Shown: piece by piece, positions 1 through 11,701 of the stretch
Layout of the letters: every line of letters starts with the position of its first letter
Numbering within the stretch: the first letter of the stretch is position 1
Source: Amorphophallus konjac
Taxonomy: Eukaryota > Streptophyta > Magnoliopsida > Alismatales > Araceae
Direction: 5' to 3'
DNA length: 64,000 bases
Assembly: GCA_022559845.1 (NCBI GenBank)
Contig: CM040123.1
Span: forward strand, 323,125,933-323,189,932
Position numbers and translations under genes: made by a program
The notes under the pieces: model-generated
Seen by the model: only the letters and a program-made list of their open reading frames with translations
Told to the model about the DNA's origin: nothing
The model's database searches: none

Positions 1-242
1 CGAGTTTGTGGAAAAAGTGGACGCGTCTACCACCCTGGGCGCATCAATAATTTTTAGGAAAAAAGAAATACGTGTATAATCGTTTACACGTCTTCCCCGG
101 AAGACGCATTCAACAAACAAAATAACAAAACAAAAGAAACAAAAGAAAAAAAGGGGATAAAAATGTGGCCACGTCTTTCGTTCTAGATGTGTCTTAAAAA
201 AATAATGGTGTGCTTCTTCTTGTGTTGTGTTTCCTCCTGCCA
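1..242. repeat. Tandem unit 1, left part (split by chromovirus)
   Basis: This stretch matches the start of the unit at 11702 and the partial unit at 13476, all opening with CGAGTTTGTGGAAAAAGTGG. It continues at 10200, on the far side of the chromovirus. It is non-coding, AT-rich, and dotted with variants of the palindrome GACGCGTC. An 8-bp-arm inverted repeat (CGTCTTCC and GGAAGACG) lies at 89-106. I infer that it belongs to the U3 region of a long LTR, because the third copy runs into a TATA box. Confidence 0.75.
224..242 (+). repeat. 19-bp target duplication, left copy
   Basis: GTTGTGTTTCCTCCTGCCA is repeated exactly at 10181-10199 on the other side of the chromovirus. The related unit at 11.94 kb has only one copy, so it acts as an empty site. 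LTR integrases normally leave 4-6 bp, so 19 bp is unusual. Confidence 0.85.
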
Positions 243-2512
243 TGCGAGCATGCGAGACACGAGCCGGCGAGACACCGGTACCGCACGAGGAGCACGACTC
301 GAGCCACCTCAGCATCCCTATGGCTCGGAGATAGTCTGGAGGTTCCCCACTGAGTCATAGCATTTATCATATTTTTTGGGGATTTTTATTTGTGTGTAAT
401 GTATTTTATTTCTTTTTCGTCAGTGTGTAATTTAGATAGTTCGAGGGGCTTATGTGCAAAATGGGGATCCTTGGGTCCCACGGGCCCCCACTCCACTCCC
501 ATTGGGCCACCTCAGCTCTAGGGCCCCTGTGGGGTAAGTCAACCCTCCATTGAGGCTTCTAGAAGGGTGGGCCAAGGGAGGGGGACAATGGACTTGAAAA
601 GTCCACATGGGAGGCCACCAACCCCACCTACCATGTCCCCCCCTTGACCCTCCTTGGTCAAGGTGCGCCCCCCTCCCCTTTTGTTTAATATTTTTGTTGT
701 ATTTTGATCAAACTCCATCCTAGCCATCCATCCCCAACCCCTAGATCCAACGGTGGAGGATGAGTTTGGTGGGAGTCATATATAAGGCATGTAATTACCA
801 TTTTCTTGAATTAATGCCATTTTGAACTTGAAAATTGTTGGAGCATGGCCTAGGCCGCCCCCTTCCTCTCTCCCTCTCCCCCTTGCAGCTGTGAAGGTTG
901 CTTCTTGGTGGTGTGACTCCACCCTATCAGTTCCGGTCGCCGCCGCCACGAGCCGCCACCGCACCGCCATCGCCATCAACGGAGTTCTGTCTGCGCAGTA
1001 TCACAACAGCTTGTTCGAAATTCACAGGTCTTCCTCGAGCTCATTTGGCTACCAAATTTGGAGGAGTTGTTCCTGGGATGTTCCTCTCCACCCACAAAAA
1101 TCAGGCCAGCATTCAGATCACGTTTCCATTTTTTTGATTTTCTTCCACTCTTCCATTTCGGTTCTGCCAGAGTTCTGTCCAGGTTCACCTCCGTCCTGAG
1201 TTTTATGTCTTAGATCCACTTTTTGATTTTTGTTAGTTCGCCCAATTTTACTGGGGGTTCCATCCATCCACCCCTTCATCTATAATGTTTCTCAATTTTT
1301 TCTTCGCCCATCTCATATTTTCTAAAAATCGTTCTCAGACCCATCTACAGTTCTGTCCACCTGTTCCCAGATCCAACCACCAGTCACCCCAAAAATCATA
1401 ACAAATCGTAGCCACCTACAAATCAAATTCTAAAAATAGTCCCAGTTCCATGGTTTGATTACCTACAACTTTTAAGATGAGCTCGAAGTCTTAATCTAAC
1501 TGTACGTAGGCGGTCAATGGCCATTTACAGGAAACTAATATGCTGATCTGAGATTTCAGGAGCTGTGGAGCAGAGAATTGAAAAATAGTTAAAGCCCAGG
1601 TCCGCGTAGGTTCAGAAGAGTCCACTGACCCTAGATTGAAGGATTTCGAATCCTCTTTCCAACGGCGCTAGTTTCGTCGCATTCCGGTGATGGGGCTGAT
1701 CGCAGCGGCCGTTTTCGCCGGAGCGAGCGCTGTTGAAACAGCAACATCAGCTCGTGGACAGCATCCTCTCCACTTGGGAACCGGGGCACCCAGCCTCCGG
1801 TGAGTGTCGCCGGCTGACCGCCGTCCAGGGAAGCGTGCTGTCAGGGGTCCCCATTACAGTGGGACCCACCCCGCCAGACCCGGAGGATAGGACAGCGTGT
1901 GGGCCCCATGGCCCATTGATTTTGCCGTCCGGAAAGCACGAGAATGCGGAGTTCGGCGCGTCGAGACGACATCAAGATGCTGCCCGTCAACCTGATTTGC
2001 GTGATCCCCGGGGCCCACATGTGACCTTTTACCTCCCTGCGTGGAGTGGGTCGAATCCCTTTGTACCGCTGTGAATTATGTTAACCGGGGGCCCGTAAGT
2101 CAGCCGGGGTGTCTTCGCCACGCCGGGTGCGTGGAGGTAAAGGTCTTAACTCCTTGGCGTTACATTACTTAGCTAGTATATGGTCTTAGGCCGCTGCCGA
2201 GAGTGTAGGTACTAGCCCGTGTGTCCATGTCACAGCTGTGAGAGTGAGAGTGACCCGTCCCGCGACTCGATCCGAGTCTGGAAGTTGAGTCGGACTACCC
2301 TTGACCTTCGCCGGTTCCTTAACCGCGCACGGTCCGCGCTTTCCCTCGCTTGGGACGACGAGTGAGCTTCCACTTCTGTTAGCGTCTTTTCACCACTAGG
2401 AGCTCGTAGTGTCGGGCTTAGTGTCTCCCTGGTGTGTGTTGCTGGTCGTGTCTTCATCTAGAGTCCGAGGGTGGCACCATATAGTGTCGTCTCCCGTGTC
2501 CGTCCCGCATCA
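243..2512 (+). repeat. 5' LTR of chromovirus
   Basis: Matches 7901-10180 throughout and ends in CGCATCA just before the primer site. The first 10 bases of the 3' LTR (TGCGGACACC) are absent here. Homology starts at CGAG at 245, preceded by two bases of uncertain origin. The 5' terminus is therefore not an intact LTR end. Open frames in this LTR are not conserved genes. Confidence 0.92.
779..785 (+). promoter_or_regulatory. TATA box of chromovirus 5' LTR
   Basis: TATATAA, about 540 bases into the LTR. The 3' LTR has a weaker form (ACATATAAGG) near 8447. Likely promoter of the element's genomic RNA. Confidence 0.5.
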
Positions 2513-2515
2513 GTT

Positions 2516-2527
2516 TGGTATCAGAGC
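2516..2527 (+). other. Primer binding site, initiator tRNA-Met
   Basis: TGGTATCAGAGC lies three bases after the 5' LTR. It is the standard plant site complementary to the 3' end of initiator methionine tRNA and primes minus-strand DNA synthesis. The stretch from here to the gag start at 2824 is non-coding leader. Confidence 0.93.
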
Positions 2528-2823
2528 GAGTCGAGTCTAGGGTAGTCGTTGCATATGTCTTGCATAGTATAAGTCGAGTCTAGGATCATCATTTCAAAAC
2601 AACAAAAAAAAAGTGTTTTTAAATTGCATTTCACCCAATAGCTCGGTATATTAAGAGGTGTTGTCCGAACGTTAGGCTACGCCTATCGGGAAGGCCGCAC
2701 ACTTGCGGGAGTGATCTTCGGATCGATTAACTCCGCCACGTACCGGATATTGGTTTAGGTCTAAGTGCATCATTTAGTGAGTGTTTGCATTAGTCGGTGT
2801 CTTCTAGGTCGTGTGTTAGTTGC

Positions 2824-5800
2824 ATGCCCAACCGTCGAGGTACCCAATACTCGCCACCACCACCTATGGCGGACTCCCGGGCCCGTAGCTCCGATGAGTC
2901 CTCGACGGTCGAGATGTTCCGAGCCATTATGGAACGTCTTGACATGCGTATGGATGGCCTTAGTACGCGTATGGATGGCATAGGAACGCGTCTAGAAGGG
3001 CGGATGAAAGCCCTCGAGGATCGGGTAGAGAGTTCAGATCAGTCCATCCAGGGCTTAGTTGGGAGGATTGCCATCCTCGAGAGGGGCCCAGTAGCGGCGC
3101 AACCCGCGCCGACGAATGGCCAACAGGAGCCGGTTTAGCAACCTGCTGTACCAAGAGCTCAGGCGGAGAATGTTGGGGTTCAACAGGTGCATGTGGTGGA
3201 TGATTATGCATCTGATAATGATCAAGGGGGTAACGGTCGCCGTCATCAATGACGGAATCGTGATGACGAAGGGGACGACCGCATTCTTAGGGGCGTGCGT
3301 GCGGACCCTCCCACTTTTAGTGGGTCCTTGGACCCTCGGGTGTATTTAGATTGGGAGGCCGGCATGGACCGGTACTTCGAGTGGTTTGAGGTGACGGACC
3401 ACCGAAGAGTCCGATACGCGAAGATGAAGCTGCAAGGGCAGGCTCAAACTTATTGGATCAATGTGGAGAGCCTGCTCAACCAGCGACATCAACCCCAGAT
3501 CAGTACTTGGGATGATATGAAAACCAAGTTGAGGGAGAAGTACCTTCCCGCCTCATATCGTCAACGTCTCATAGAAAAGTGGCAAAGCATCTCCCAAGGG
3601 AACCGATCCGTGACCGAGTACACCGCCGAGTTCGATGAGTATTACTTACGGTGTGGGGTCACGGAAGAGAGCACTATGACTATATCCCGCTTTCGAAGAG
3701 GTTTGCGGCCCAATTATCAATATGAACTCTTTCACCGCAATGCAACCACTTTGGAGTAGGCATATCAGATAGCTCTCGAATTGGAGCAATTCGAGGCCGA
3801 GTTCGAGTCACCCCATCGGTTGGGCTCTTTTCCCCTTCGTAGTGTCGAGCCCCGTGGCTCATCTGGCACGTATCCGAGGGCCCCCATGGCTCGACCTCAG
3901 GAGCCCGCTCGTCCCGAGCCGTTTGCTCCTAGGCCTCGTCCTCCACCCCCGAGGGACCTTCCTCATCCCCAGCATCTTACAGCCCCACCCATAGCCCGTC
4001 CACCGGCACCCGTACCTCCTGCACGTCCTTTGTTGCCTACGCCTCCTATCCGTCGGGAGGATAAAGGTAAAGGACCTATGATTGGGGAGCCTAGTGGATC
4101 ACGGCAGCAGTGTTATCGCTGCAATGGGTTTGGCCATTTCGCCAACCAGTGTCCCACCCGCCCATCTCTTCACATTGGGGACACACAGGCCGAGGATACC
4201 ACCCCTACGGGCCTCGAGTTAGTCAGCTATGAGGCCGATGAAGAGCTAGCTGACGAGTACTATGAGATGGGAGGTGAGGCCCAGGATGCCCAGCATTCGG
4301 ACGATACCCACGTGGGGGTCGTCAGATGTATCCTCACCCAGCCACAGGTCAGTGATGACTGGCGACGGACTACTATCCTTCATGTATTCTGTAGGCTGGG
4401 AAAGCAAATTTGCAAGGTGGTCATCGATAGCGGGAGTTGTATCAATGCAATCTCCACGAACGCTGTCACTCGTCTTGGTCTCACACCCGTAGACCACCCT
4501 TGCCCCTATCAGGTATCATGGGTGGATACCACTTCCATTTCGGTCAGGCTACGGTGCTTGGTCCCGCTGCAGCTCCACTCCTACCGTGACGAGATCTGGT
4601 GTGATGTTCTCCCCATGGAAGTGGGCAGTATCATTCTTGGTAGGCCGTGGTTATTCGACCGGGATGCCACGCTCCATGGCCGGTCGAACACCTGTACCTT
4701 CGACCACGCTGGCCAGCGGGTCACCCTCCAACCCGTTCGGCCCAGGAGCCCATCAGTCAGGGGTCCTACTGGCCCTAGTACTCCGAAGCCTTCCATTCCC
4801 GGGCCTAGTACCCCATCCCCAGCTCGGGCTATGACCGTTACCTCTGGCCCAGGAGAGCCCTCGACGAGGAGATTGATGATGATTAGCTCCCGGGAGATGG
4901 AGCAGGAGCTTAGTCAGGGCTGTCCGGTGTTTGCCATTACGGTCCGAGAGGTGGAGCGGGACTCCGAGGGTGAGCTCCCACCCGAGGTTGTTCCCATTCT
5001 GCAGGAGTATGCTGATGTCTTTCCCGATGAGCTTCCCGAGGGACTCCCACCTATGCGGGATATTCAGCATGCCATCGACCTTGTTCCGGGCTCTTCTTTG
5101 CCCAACCTTCCTCATTATCGCATGAGTCCCACGGAGCATGCCGAGCTTAAACGGCAGGTCGATGAGTTAGTGCAGAGAGGGTCTGTTCGGGACAGCATGA
5201 GTCCATGTGCTGTACCCGCATTACTCGCCCCGAAGAAGGATGGCACGTGGAGAATGTGCATTGATAGTCGTGCCATCAACAAGATCACCGTGAAGTACAG
5301 GTTCCCTATTCCCCGCCTTGATGACATGCTGGACATGATGGCAGGTGCCACTATCTTTTCGAAGATCGATCTTAAGAGTGGCTACCATCAGGTGAGGATT
5401 AGGCCAGGTGATGAGTGGAAGACCGCATTTAAGACCAAGGACGGTCTATATGAGTGGTTGGTCATGCCTTTTGGGTTGACCAATGCCCCTAGCACTTTCA
5501 TGCGGCTCATGACTCAGGTCCTTCGACCTTTCATTGGAGTCTTTGTAGTGGTGTATTTTGATGATATCCTTATCTATAGCCGCACCACAGGGGACCACTT
5601 AGACCACCTTCGGCAGGTCTGTCTACTTCTTCGGCGAGAGCAGCTGTTTGCGAACCCACAGAAGTGTGCCTTCATGACACCTCAGCTTACCTTCTTGGGT
5701 TTTATCGTGTCTAGTACTGGGGTCTCCGCCGATCCGGAGAAGGTCCGGGCCATTGTTGAGTGGCCGGAACCCCGTACGGTTCATGATGTCCGCAGCTTTC

Positions 5801-6030
5801 ATGGCCTTGCGACGTTCTACCGTCGCTTCATCCGCGGATTTAGCTCCGTCACCGCCCCGATCACGGATTGCATCCGGAAGGGCACATTTGTATGGACGAA
5901 GGCCGCATCTGCCGCCTTCAAGGACATCAAGGAGCGCATGACCCAGACACCTATCCTTCGACTGCCTGATTTCTCGAAGGTGTTTGAGGTCTCTTGTGAT
6001 GCGTCGGGTGTTGGATTGGAGGAGTTTTGA
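2824..6030 (+). pseudogene. Chromovirus gag-protease-reverse transcriptase, broken
   Basis: One frame carries gag, protease and most of RT. I chose the ATG at 2824 because MPNRRGTQ resembles the usual MPPRRG start of this lineage; ATG 2866 is an alternative. The gag core is at about 3307-3760, and the zinc knuckle (CX2CX4HX4C) is at 4111-4152 after a proline-rich linker. The protease DSG triad is at 4426-4434, with an ILGRPW motif downstream. RT runs from about 5110, with the catalytic YFDD at 5554-5565. Breaks: TAG at 3136, TGA at 3250 and TAG at 3757, all explicable as C-to-T changes. A one-base loss near 6014-6017 shifts the frame just inside RNase H, so the frame stops at 6030. The Gag-Pol polyprotein would form particles and copy the RNA. 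This copy cannot make it. Confidence 0.92.
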
Positions 6031-8021
6031 GTCAGGAGTCCCACCCGATCGCATATTTCAGCGAGAAGCTGAATGACGCGAAACTGCGATATTCCACGTA
6101 TGATAAAGAATTCTACGCAGTTGTTCAGGCTCTTAGGCATTGGAGGCACTATCTTTTACATCAGGAGTTTTTCCTATACTCCGATCACGAGGCATTGAGG
6201 TACCTCCACTCCCAAAAGAAGCTTAACTCGCGTCATAGTCGTTGGGTCGAGTATCTCCAGCAGTTCACCTTTGTGCTTAAACATAAGGCTGGAGTGGAGA
6301 ACAAGGTGGCTGATGCCTTGAGTCGGCGAGCATGTTTGCTTACCACCATGAGTGCCGAGGTCATAGGGTTAGAGAAGATGAAGGAGGCCTATGTTGATTG
6401 TCCTGACTTCGGTCAGATTTTTACCACTCTCCAGGCCGGACCCTCGAGAGACCTTGATGAGTATGTGCTTCAGGAGGGTTACCTCTTTCGAGGTAGCAGG
6501 CTATGTGTTCCCCGAACTTCGGTTCGAGATTTCTTAGTGTGGGAACTACATGCGGGAGGTCTAGCCGGCCACTTTGGTCGGAACAAGACTATCGAGGCAG
6601 TAGAGCATCGATTTTATTGGCCGAGCTTGAAGCGCGATGTTGCTAACATCGTGGCTCAGTGCCGTACATGTGCTACGGCCAAGATGAAGAAGCAAAGCTC
6701 GGGCCTTTATACGCCTCTTCCCGTGCCTGATGCCCCGTGGCAGGATGTTAGCATGGACTTTGTTTTGGGATTGCCACGTACCTCCAGGAAGCATGATTCG
6801 GTCTATGTGGTGGTTGACCGTTTCTCGAAGATGGCCCTCTTTATTCCTTGCTCGAAGACTTCGGATGCTTCGAGGGTAGCCCGCCTTTTCCTTACGCATG
6901 TGGTGTGCAAGTTCGGGTTGCCTCGCACTATAGTGTCTGACCGTGATGTTAGATTCACTTCCTATTTTTGGAAGACACTATGGCATATGATGGGTACTCA
7001 CCTCAAGTTTTCTACTGCATATCATCCCCAGACAGATGGTCAGACCGAGGTAGTCAATAGGAGTCTGGGAGATCTTTTGAGGTGTCTAGTCAGGGACCGC
7101 ATTGGGGATTGGGATCTCATTTTACCCATGGCTGAGTTTGCATACAATGATTCGGTGAATAGGTCTACCGGCATGAGTCCATTTGAGATTGTCACAGGTC
7201 GTAGGCCTAGGAAACCCGTTGACCTTGTCCCCATGCCTATCCATGCTAGAGTGTCGGAGTCGGCCGAGTCGTTTGCTAGGCATGTTAGGAGTTTGCATGA
7301 CGACATCCGTCGTCACATTGAGGCCAGCAATGCACGGTACAAGGAGTTAGCCGATGCCCACCGACACCACCGAGAGTTCCACGAGGGCGAATACGTCATG
7401 ATCAGGGTAAGACCTGAACGGTTTCCCTCTGGAACCGTTAAGAAGTTGCAAGCTCGCGGAGCCGGTCCCTTTAGAGTGTTGAAACGCGTTGGATCCAATG
7501 CGTATGTTGTGGACCTGCCCGAGGAATATGGTATAAGCTCTACCTTCAATGTATCGGATCTTGTTGCATATAGGGACCCAGCGGTGATCCCTAGTGAGCC
7601 TTTTGAGCCATCTCCTCCCCTTGAGAGTGATCCCACACCTGAGTGTCCACTTCCACCTCCAGCCCCTTTTTCACGGCAGCGTGAGCATATAGATCGTATA
7701 CTGGACGAGCAAGTGACAGTTACCAGGAGTGGATCTTACCCGCGCTACCTAGTGCGATGGAGAGGACGGCCCGCTACTGAGGACACATGGATCACACATG
7801 GAGAGTTGCAGCGGATTGATCCGGATCTTCTGGAGCGATACCGGAGCGATGCAGACCCTTACTCGACAGGGTCGAGTTTCTCCCACCCGGGGAGAATTGG
7901 TGCGGACACCCGAGCGCATGCGAGACACGAGCCGGCGAGCCACCGGTACCGCACGAGGAGCACGACTCGAGCCACCTCAGCATCCCTATGGCTCGGAGAC
8001 AGTCTGGAGGTTCCCCACTGA
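6027..8021 (+). pseudogene. Chromovirus RNase H-integrase-chromodomain (3' part of pol)
   Basis: Continuation of pol after the frameshift. RNase H sequence (YSTYDKEFYAVVQALRHW) comes first, then a chromodomain-type linker and a zinc-binding integrase N-terminus (GHFGRNKT ... FYWPSLKRDV ... CRTCATAK). The integrase core has D at 6756, D at 6939 and E at 7047, giving the DX(35)E spacing. A GPY/F-like module (GAGPFRVLKRVGSNAYVVDL) follows. The C-terminal chromodomain (about 7690-7850, with YLVRWRGRP and a downstream W) is known in this group to direct insertion to particular chromatin. The frame crosses the polypurine tract and stops about 120 bases inside the 3' LTR, as is common in this lineage. 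No stop occurs within this segment. It is a broken downstream half, with no translation start of its own. Confidence 0.93.
7861..7900 (+). other. Palindrome and polypurine tract before 3' LTR
   Basis: GGGGAGAATTGG at 7889-7900 directly precedes the 3' LTR and should prime plus-strand synthesis. At 7861-7877 lies the palindrome ACTCGAC-N3-GTCGAGT. The same palindrome occurs at the equivalent place in the gag-only element (57214-57230). Confidence 0.8.
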
Positions 8022-10180
8022 GTCATATCATTTATCATATTTTTTGGGGATTTTTATTTGTGTGTAATGTATTTTATTTCCTTTTCGTCAGTGTGTAATT
8101 TAGATAGTTCGAGGGGCTTATGTGCAAAATGGGGATCCTTGGGTCCCACGGGCCCCCACTCCACTCCCATTGGGCCACCTCAGCTCTAGGGCCCCTGTGG
8201 GGTCAGTCAACCCTCCATGGAGGCTTCTAGAAGGTTGGGCCAAGGGAGGGGGACAATGGACTTGAAAAGTCCACATGGGAGGCCACCAACCCCACCTACC
8301 ATGTCCCCCCCTTGACCCTCCTTGGTCAAGGTGCGCCCCCCTCCCCTTTTGTTTAATATTTTTGTTGTATTTTGATCAAACTCCATCCTAGCCATCCATC
8401 CCCAACCCCTAGATCCAACAGTGAAGGATGAGTTTGGTGGGAGTCACATATAAGGCATGTAATTACCATTTTCTTGAATTAATGCCATTTTGAACTTGAA
8501 AATTGTTGGAGCATGGCCTAGGCCGCCCCCTTCCTCTCTCCCTCTCCCCCTTGCAGCTGTGAAGGTTGCTTCTTGGTGGTGTGACTCCACCCTATTAGTT
8601 CCGGTCGCCGCCGCCACGAGCCGCCACCGCACCGCCATCGCCATCAACGGAGTTCTGCCTGCGTAGTACCACAACAGCTTGTTCAAAATTCACAGGTCTT
8701 CCCTGAGCTCATTTGGCTACCAAATTTGGAGGAGTTGTTCCTGGGATGTTCCTCTCCACCCACAAAAATCAGGCCAGCATTCAGATCACGTTTCCATTTT
8801 TTTGATTTTTGTCCACTCTTCCATTTCGGTTCTGCCAGAGTTCTGTCCAGGTTCACCTCCGTCCTGAGTTTCATGTCTTAGATCCACTTTTTGATTTTTT
8901 TTAGTTCGCCCAATTTTACTGGGGGTTCCATCCATCCACCCCTTCATCTATAATGTTTCTCAATTTTTGCTTCGCCCATCTCATATTTTCTAAAAATCGT
9001 TCTCACACCCATCTACAGTTCTGTCCACCTGTTCCCCGATCCGACCACCAGTCACCCCAAATATCATAACAAATCACAGCCACCTACAAATCAAATTCTA
9101 AAAATAGTCCCAGTTCCGTGGTTTGATTACCTACAACTTTTAAGATGAGCTCGAAGTCTGAATCCAACTGTACGTAGGCGGTCAATGGCCATTTACAGGA
9201 AACTGATATGCTGATCTGAGATTTCGGGAGCTATGGAGCAGAGAATTGAAAAATAGTTAAAGCCCAGGTCCGCGTAGGTTCAGAAGAGTCCACTGACCCT
9301 AGATTGAAGGATTTCGAATCCTCTTTCCAACGGCGCTGGTTTCGTCGCATTCCGGCGACAGGGCTGATCGCAGCAGCCGTTTTCGCCGGAGCGCGCGCTG
9401 CTGAAACAGCAACATCAGCTCGTGGACAACATCCTCTCCACTTGGGAACCGGGGCACCCGGCCTCCGGTGAGTGTCACCGGCTGACCGCCATCCAGGGAA
9501 GCATGCTGCCAGGGGTCCCCATTACAGTGGGACCCACCCCGCCAGACCCGAAGGACAGGACAACGTGTGGGCCCCACGACCCATTGATTTCACCGTCTGG
9601 AAAGCACGAGAACGCGGAGTTCGGCGCGTTGAGATGACATCAAGATGCTGCCCGTCAACCTGATTTGCGTGATCCCCGGGGCCCACATGTGACCTTTTAC
9701 CTCCCTGCTTGGAGTGGGTCGAATCCCTTTGTACCGCTGTGAATTATGTTAACCGGGGGCCCGTAAGTCAGCCGGGGTGTCTTCGCCACGCCGGGTGCGT
9801 GGAGGTAAAGGTCTTAACTCATTGGCGTTACATTGCTTTGCTAGTATATGGTCTTAGGCCGCTGTCGAGAGTGTAGGTACTAGCCCGTGTGTCCATGTCA
9901 CCGCTGTGAGAGTGAGAGTGACCCGTCCCGCGACTCGATCCGAGTCCGGAAGTTGAGTCGGACTACCCTTGACCTCCGCCGGTTTCCTAACCGCGCACGG
10001 TCCGCGCTTTCCCTCGCTTGGGACAACGAGTGAGCTTCCACTTCTGTTAGCAACGTTTCCCCACTAGGAGCTCGTAGTGTCGGGCTTAGTGTCTCCCTGG
10101 TGTGTGTTGCTGGTCGTGTCTTCATCTAGAGTCTGAGGGTGGCACCATATAGTGTCATCTCCCGTGTCCGTCCCGCATCA
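7901..10180 (+). repeat. 3' LTR of chromovirus
   Basis: Starts TGCGGACACC, ends CGCATCA, and is followed immediately by the 19-bp target duplication. Agrees with the 5' LTR apart from scattered substitutions and the missing 5' terminus of the latter. Confidence 0.93.
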
Positions 10181-10199
10181 GTTGTGTTTCCTCCTGCCA
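10181..10199 (+). repeat. 19-bp target duplication, right copy
   Basis: Exact repeat of 224-242. Followed by ACTTCGAATCATT-like host sequence that is continuous in the undisturbed unit near 11.96 kb. Confidence 0.85.
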
Positions 10200-11701
10200 C
10201 TTCGAATCATTGCTTGGCTATACAGTTGATTGCGATTTTGTTTTTATGAAATATTCTATACTTGTTGTACTAACCTTTAAGTGCAAGACAAAAAGAAAGA
10301 AAGAGGGCTTCCATTGTCCCACCTTTGGTCACCACGGTGATCGATTCTCATCATGTCATGCATTTTACTATATGATACTTACATTACTAGAGTATGCCAA
10401 GGACCTCGCGGCTTAAATGAATCTGAAATTTGAGTTCCCCTCTAACAAAAACAGTGATGATTTCAGAGGAGTTTGGGTCGTATGGATAGGCCATTGAGTT
10501 GTGCTAGTTTGGGGACAATGGTTCCATTTTGTGAGTCGGTGCGTGGATAAACGGGCCACGGCTCAGTATCGACTCACAGAATTGGTATCCTGACCCATTC
10601 TTAACAACTTAACAATATTATCCTTAGCTATTTTCTATTTTAGTTTGTTTTAATTTTTCCTTTAAACCCAACATGCATTCATGTAGAGCTTTGATATCGT
10701 TGTGGAAGATCATTCACTTAATTCGATTGTGAGAGCCACTATACTTTGATTTTAACTGATATGATATATTCCATTCTTAATTGAGTACTCAGTTTCCTTG
10801 GGGCTATCTTGAGTTGTTTCTTTGGAAAAGACCCTTGTTTGGATTTATCCTCAACTATTCCCTTTCTTTTATTCGATTGGACCCACCTTGGCCGTAGTAC
10901 TTTCACATTGGCTAGTAACTACTCCCCAATAGTGAAACCTGTAGTTTCACGATCCCAGGTACTTCCACGCAAGGAAGTTGGTCCCTTTTTTCTAGTCGTG
11001 CCTGAGCGCACATTATTCCGTTCCTTGTTTGTTTACCATCCAAACAATCGTCGATTTTGAAAAACCTTCTTCAAGATTTTTCTGTTGAAACTCCCGAAAA
11101 ATCCAAACCATGTAATGTTAAGAGCGTGTCTCATAACACCTTGGCATCTACTTTTTAGTCCATTCTTACTTCGTTCCATTACACTTCATTCCGTTCCACT
11201 ATGTGTCATTCTCCCACAAAGCAGACGCCAAGACGGGACAGCTGTAGACATGCCATTTTTAACATTACACTAAGTAAATCTCATATTACACCACGATGCC
11301 CTAAAGTGGCTCTCACTTTTAAGTTATTTGAGTAATTTTCCTATTTTTTAACAATTTCCCCTTTTTAAATTTAATTTAATTTAATTTTTTGAGGATTATC
11401 TTAAACGCAGTGGCCTAGGCAGATGCCTTCTTCAAAACATGGCAGCCCATCCTTACGCGTCCTCAACCAATTTAAAAATTAAGCATGTTCTTGGTGCTTC
11501 TGCCATGTTGGATGCGTATTTTAAAAGAGTCAGCCTCCTAAGACGCATTCTTTAGTTAAGATTCAGCTCCAATTGGGCCATTTTGTTTGACAATTTAGAA
11601 AGAAAACATCTTGCTAACCAGACGTGGCTTTAAAAGTCAAGGTTAGGCATTGAAACCTCTTGCTTTTGACACTTTTGGTGCCTTTCGGTGCCATTCGGTG
11701 T
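10200..11701. repeat. Tandem unit 1, right part
   Basis: With 1-242 this makes a unit of about 1744 bases. It is non-coding, and no open frame is conserved between units. It carries many degenerate GACGCGTC motifs and an AT-rich stretch near 11350-11390. It matches 11944-13475 nearly throughout. Confidence 0.8.

Larger units (their letters stand above)
243..10180 (+). mobile_element. Tekay-like chromovirus (Ty3/gypsy LTR retrotransposon)
   Basis: A nearly complete Ty3/gypsy element: 5' LTR 243-2512, primer binding site 2516-2527, a single gag-pol reading frame with gag, zinc knuckle, protease, reverse transcriptase, RNase H, integrase and C-terminal chromodomain, then a polypurine tract and a 3' LTR at 7901-10180. 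Long LTRs of about 2.27 kb, the iMet primer site and a pol frame that runs into the 3' LTR fit the Tekay (Del) lineage. That placement is from memory of the family, not from a tree. The copy is inactive: three in-frame stops in gag and one frameshift at the RT/RNase H junction. LTRs agree over most of their length, with a few percent difference by eye. It is inserted in a tandem repeat unit. Confidence 0.93.

Noticed and set aside
822..1199. 125-codon plus-strand frame in the chromovirus 5' LTR
   Set aside because: Not kept open at the matching place in the 3' LTR.
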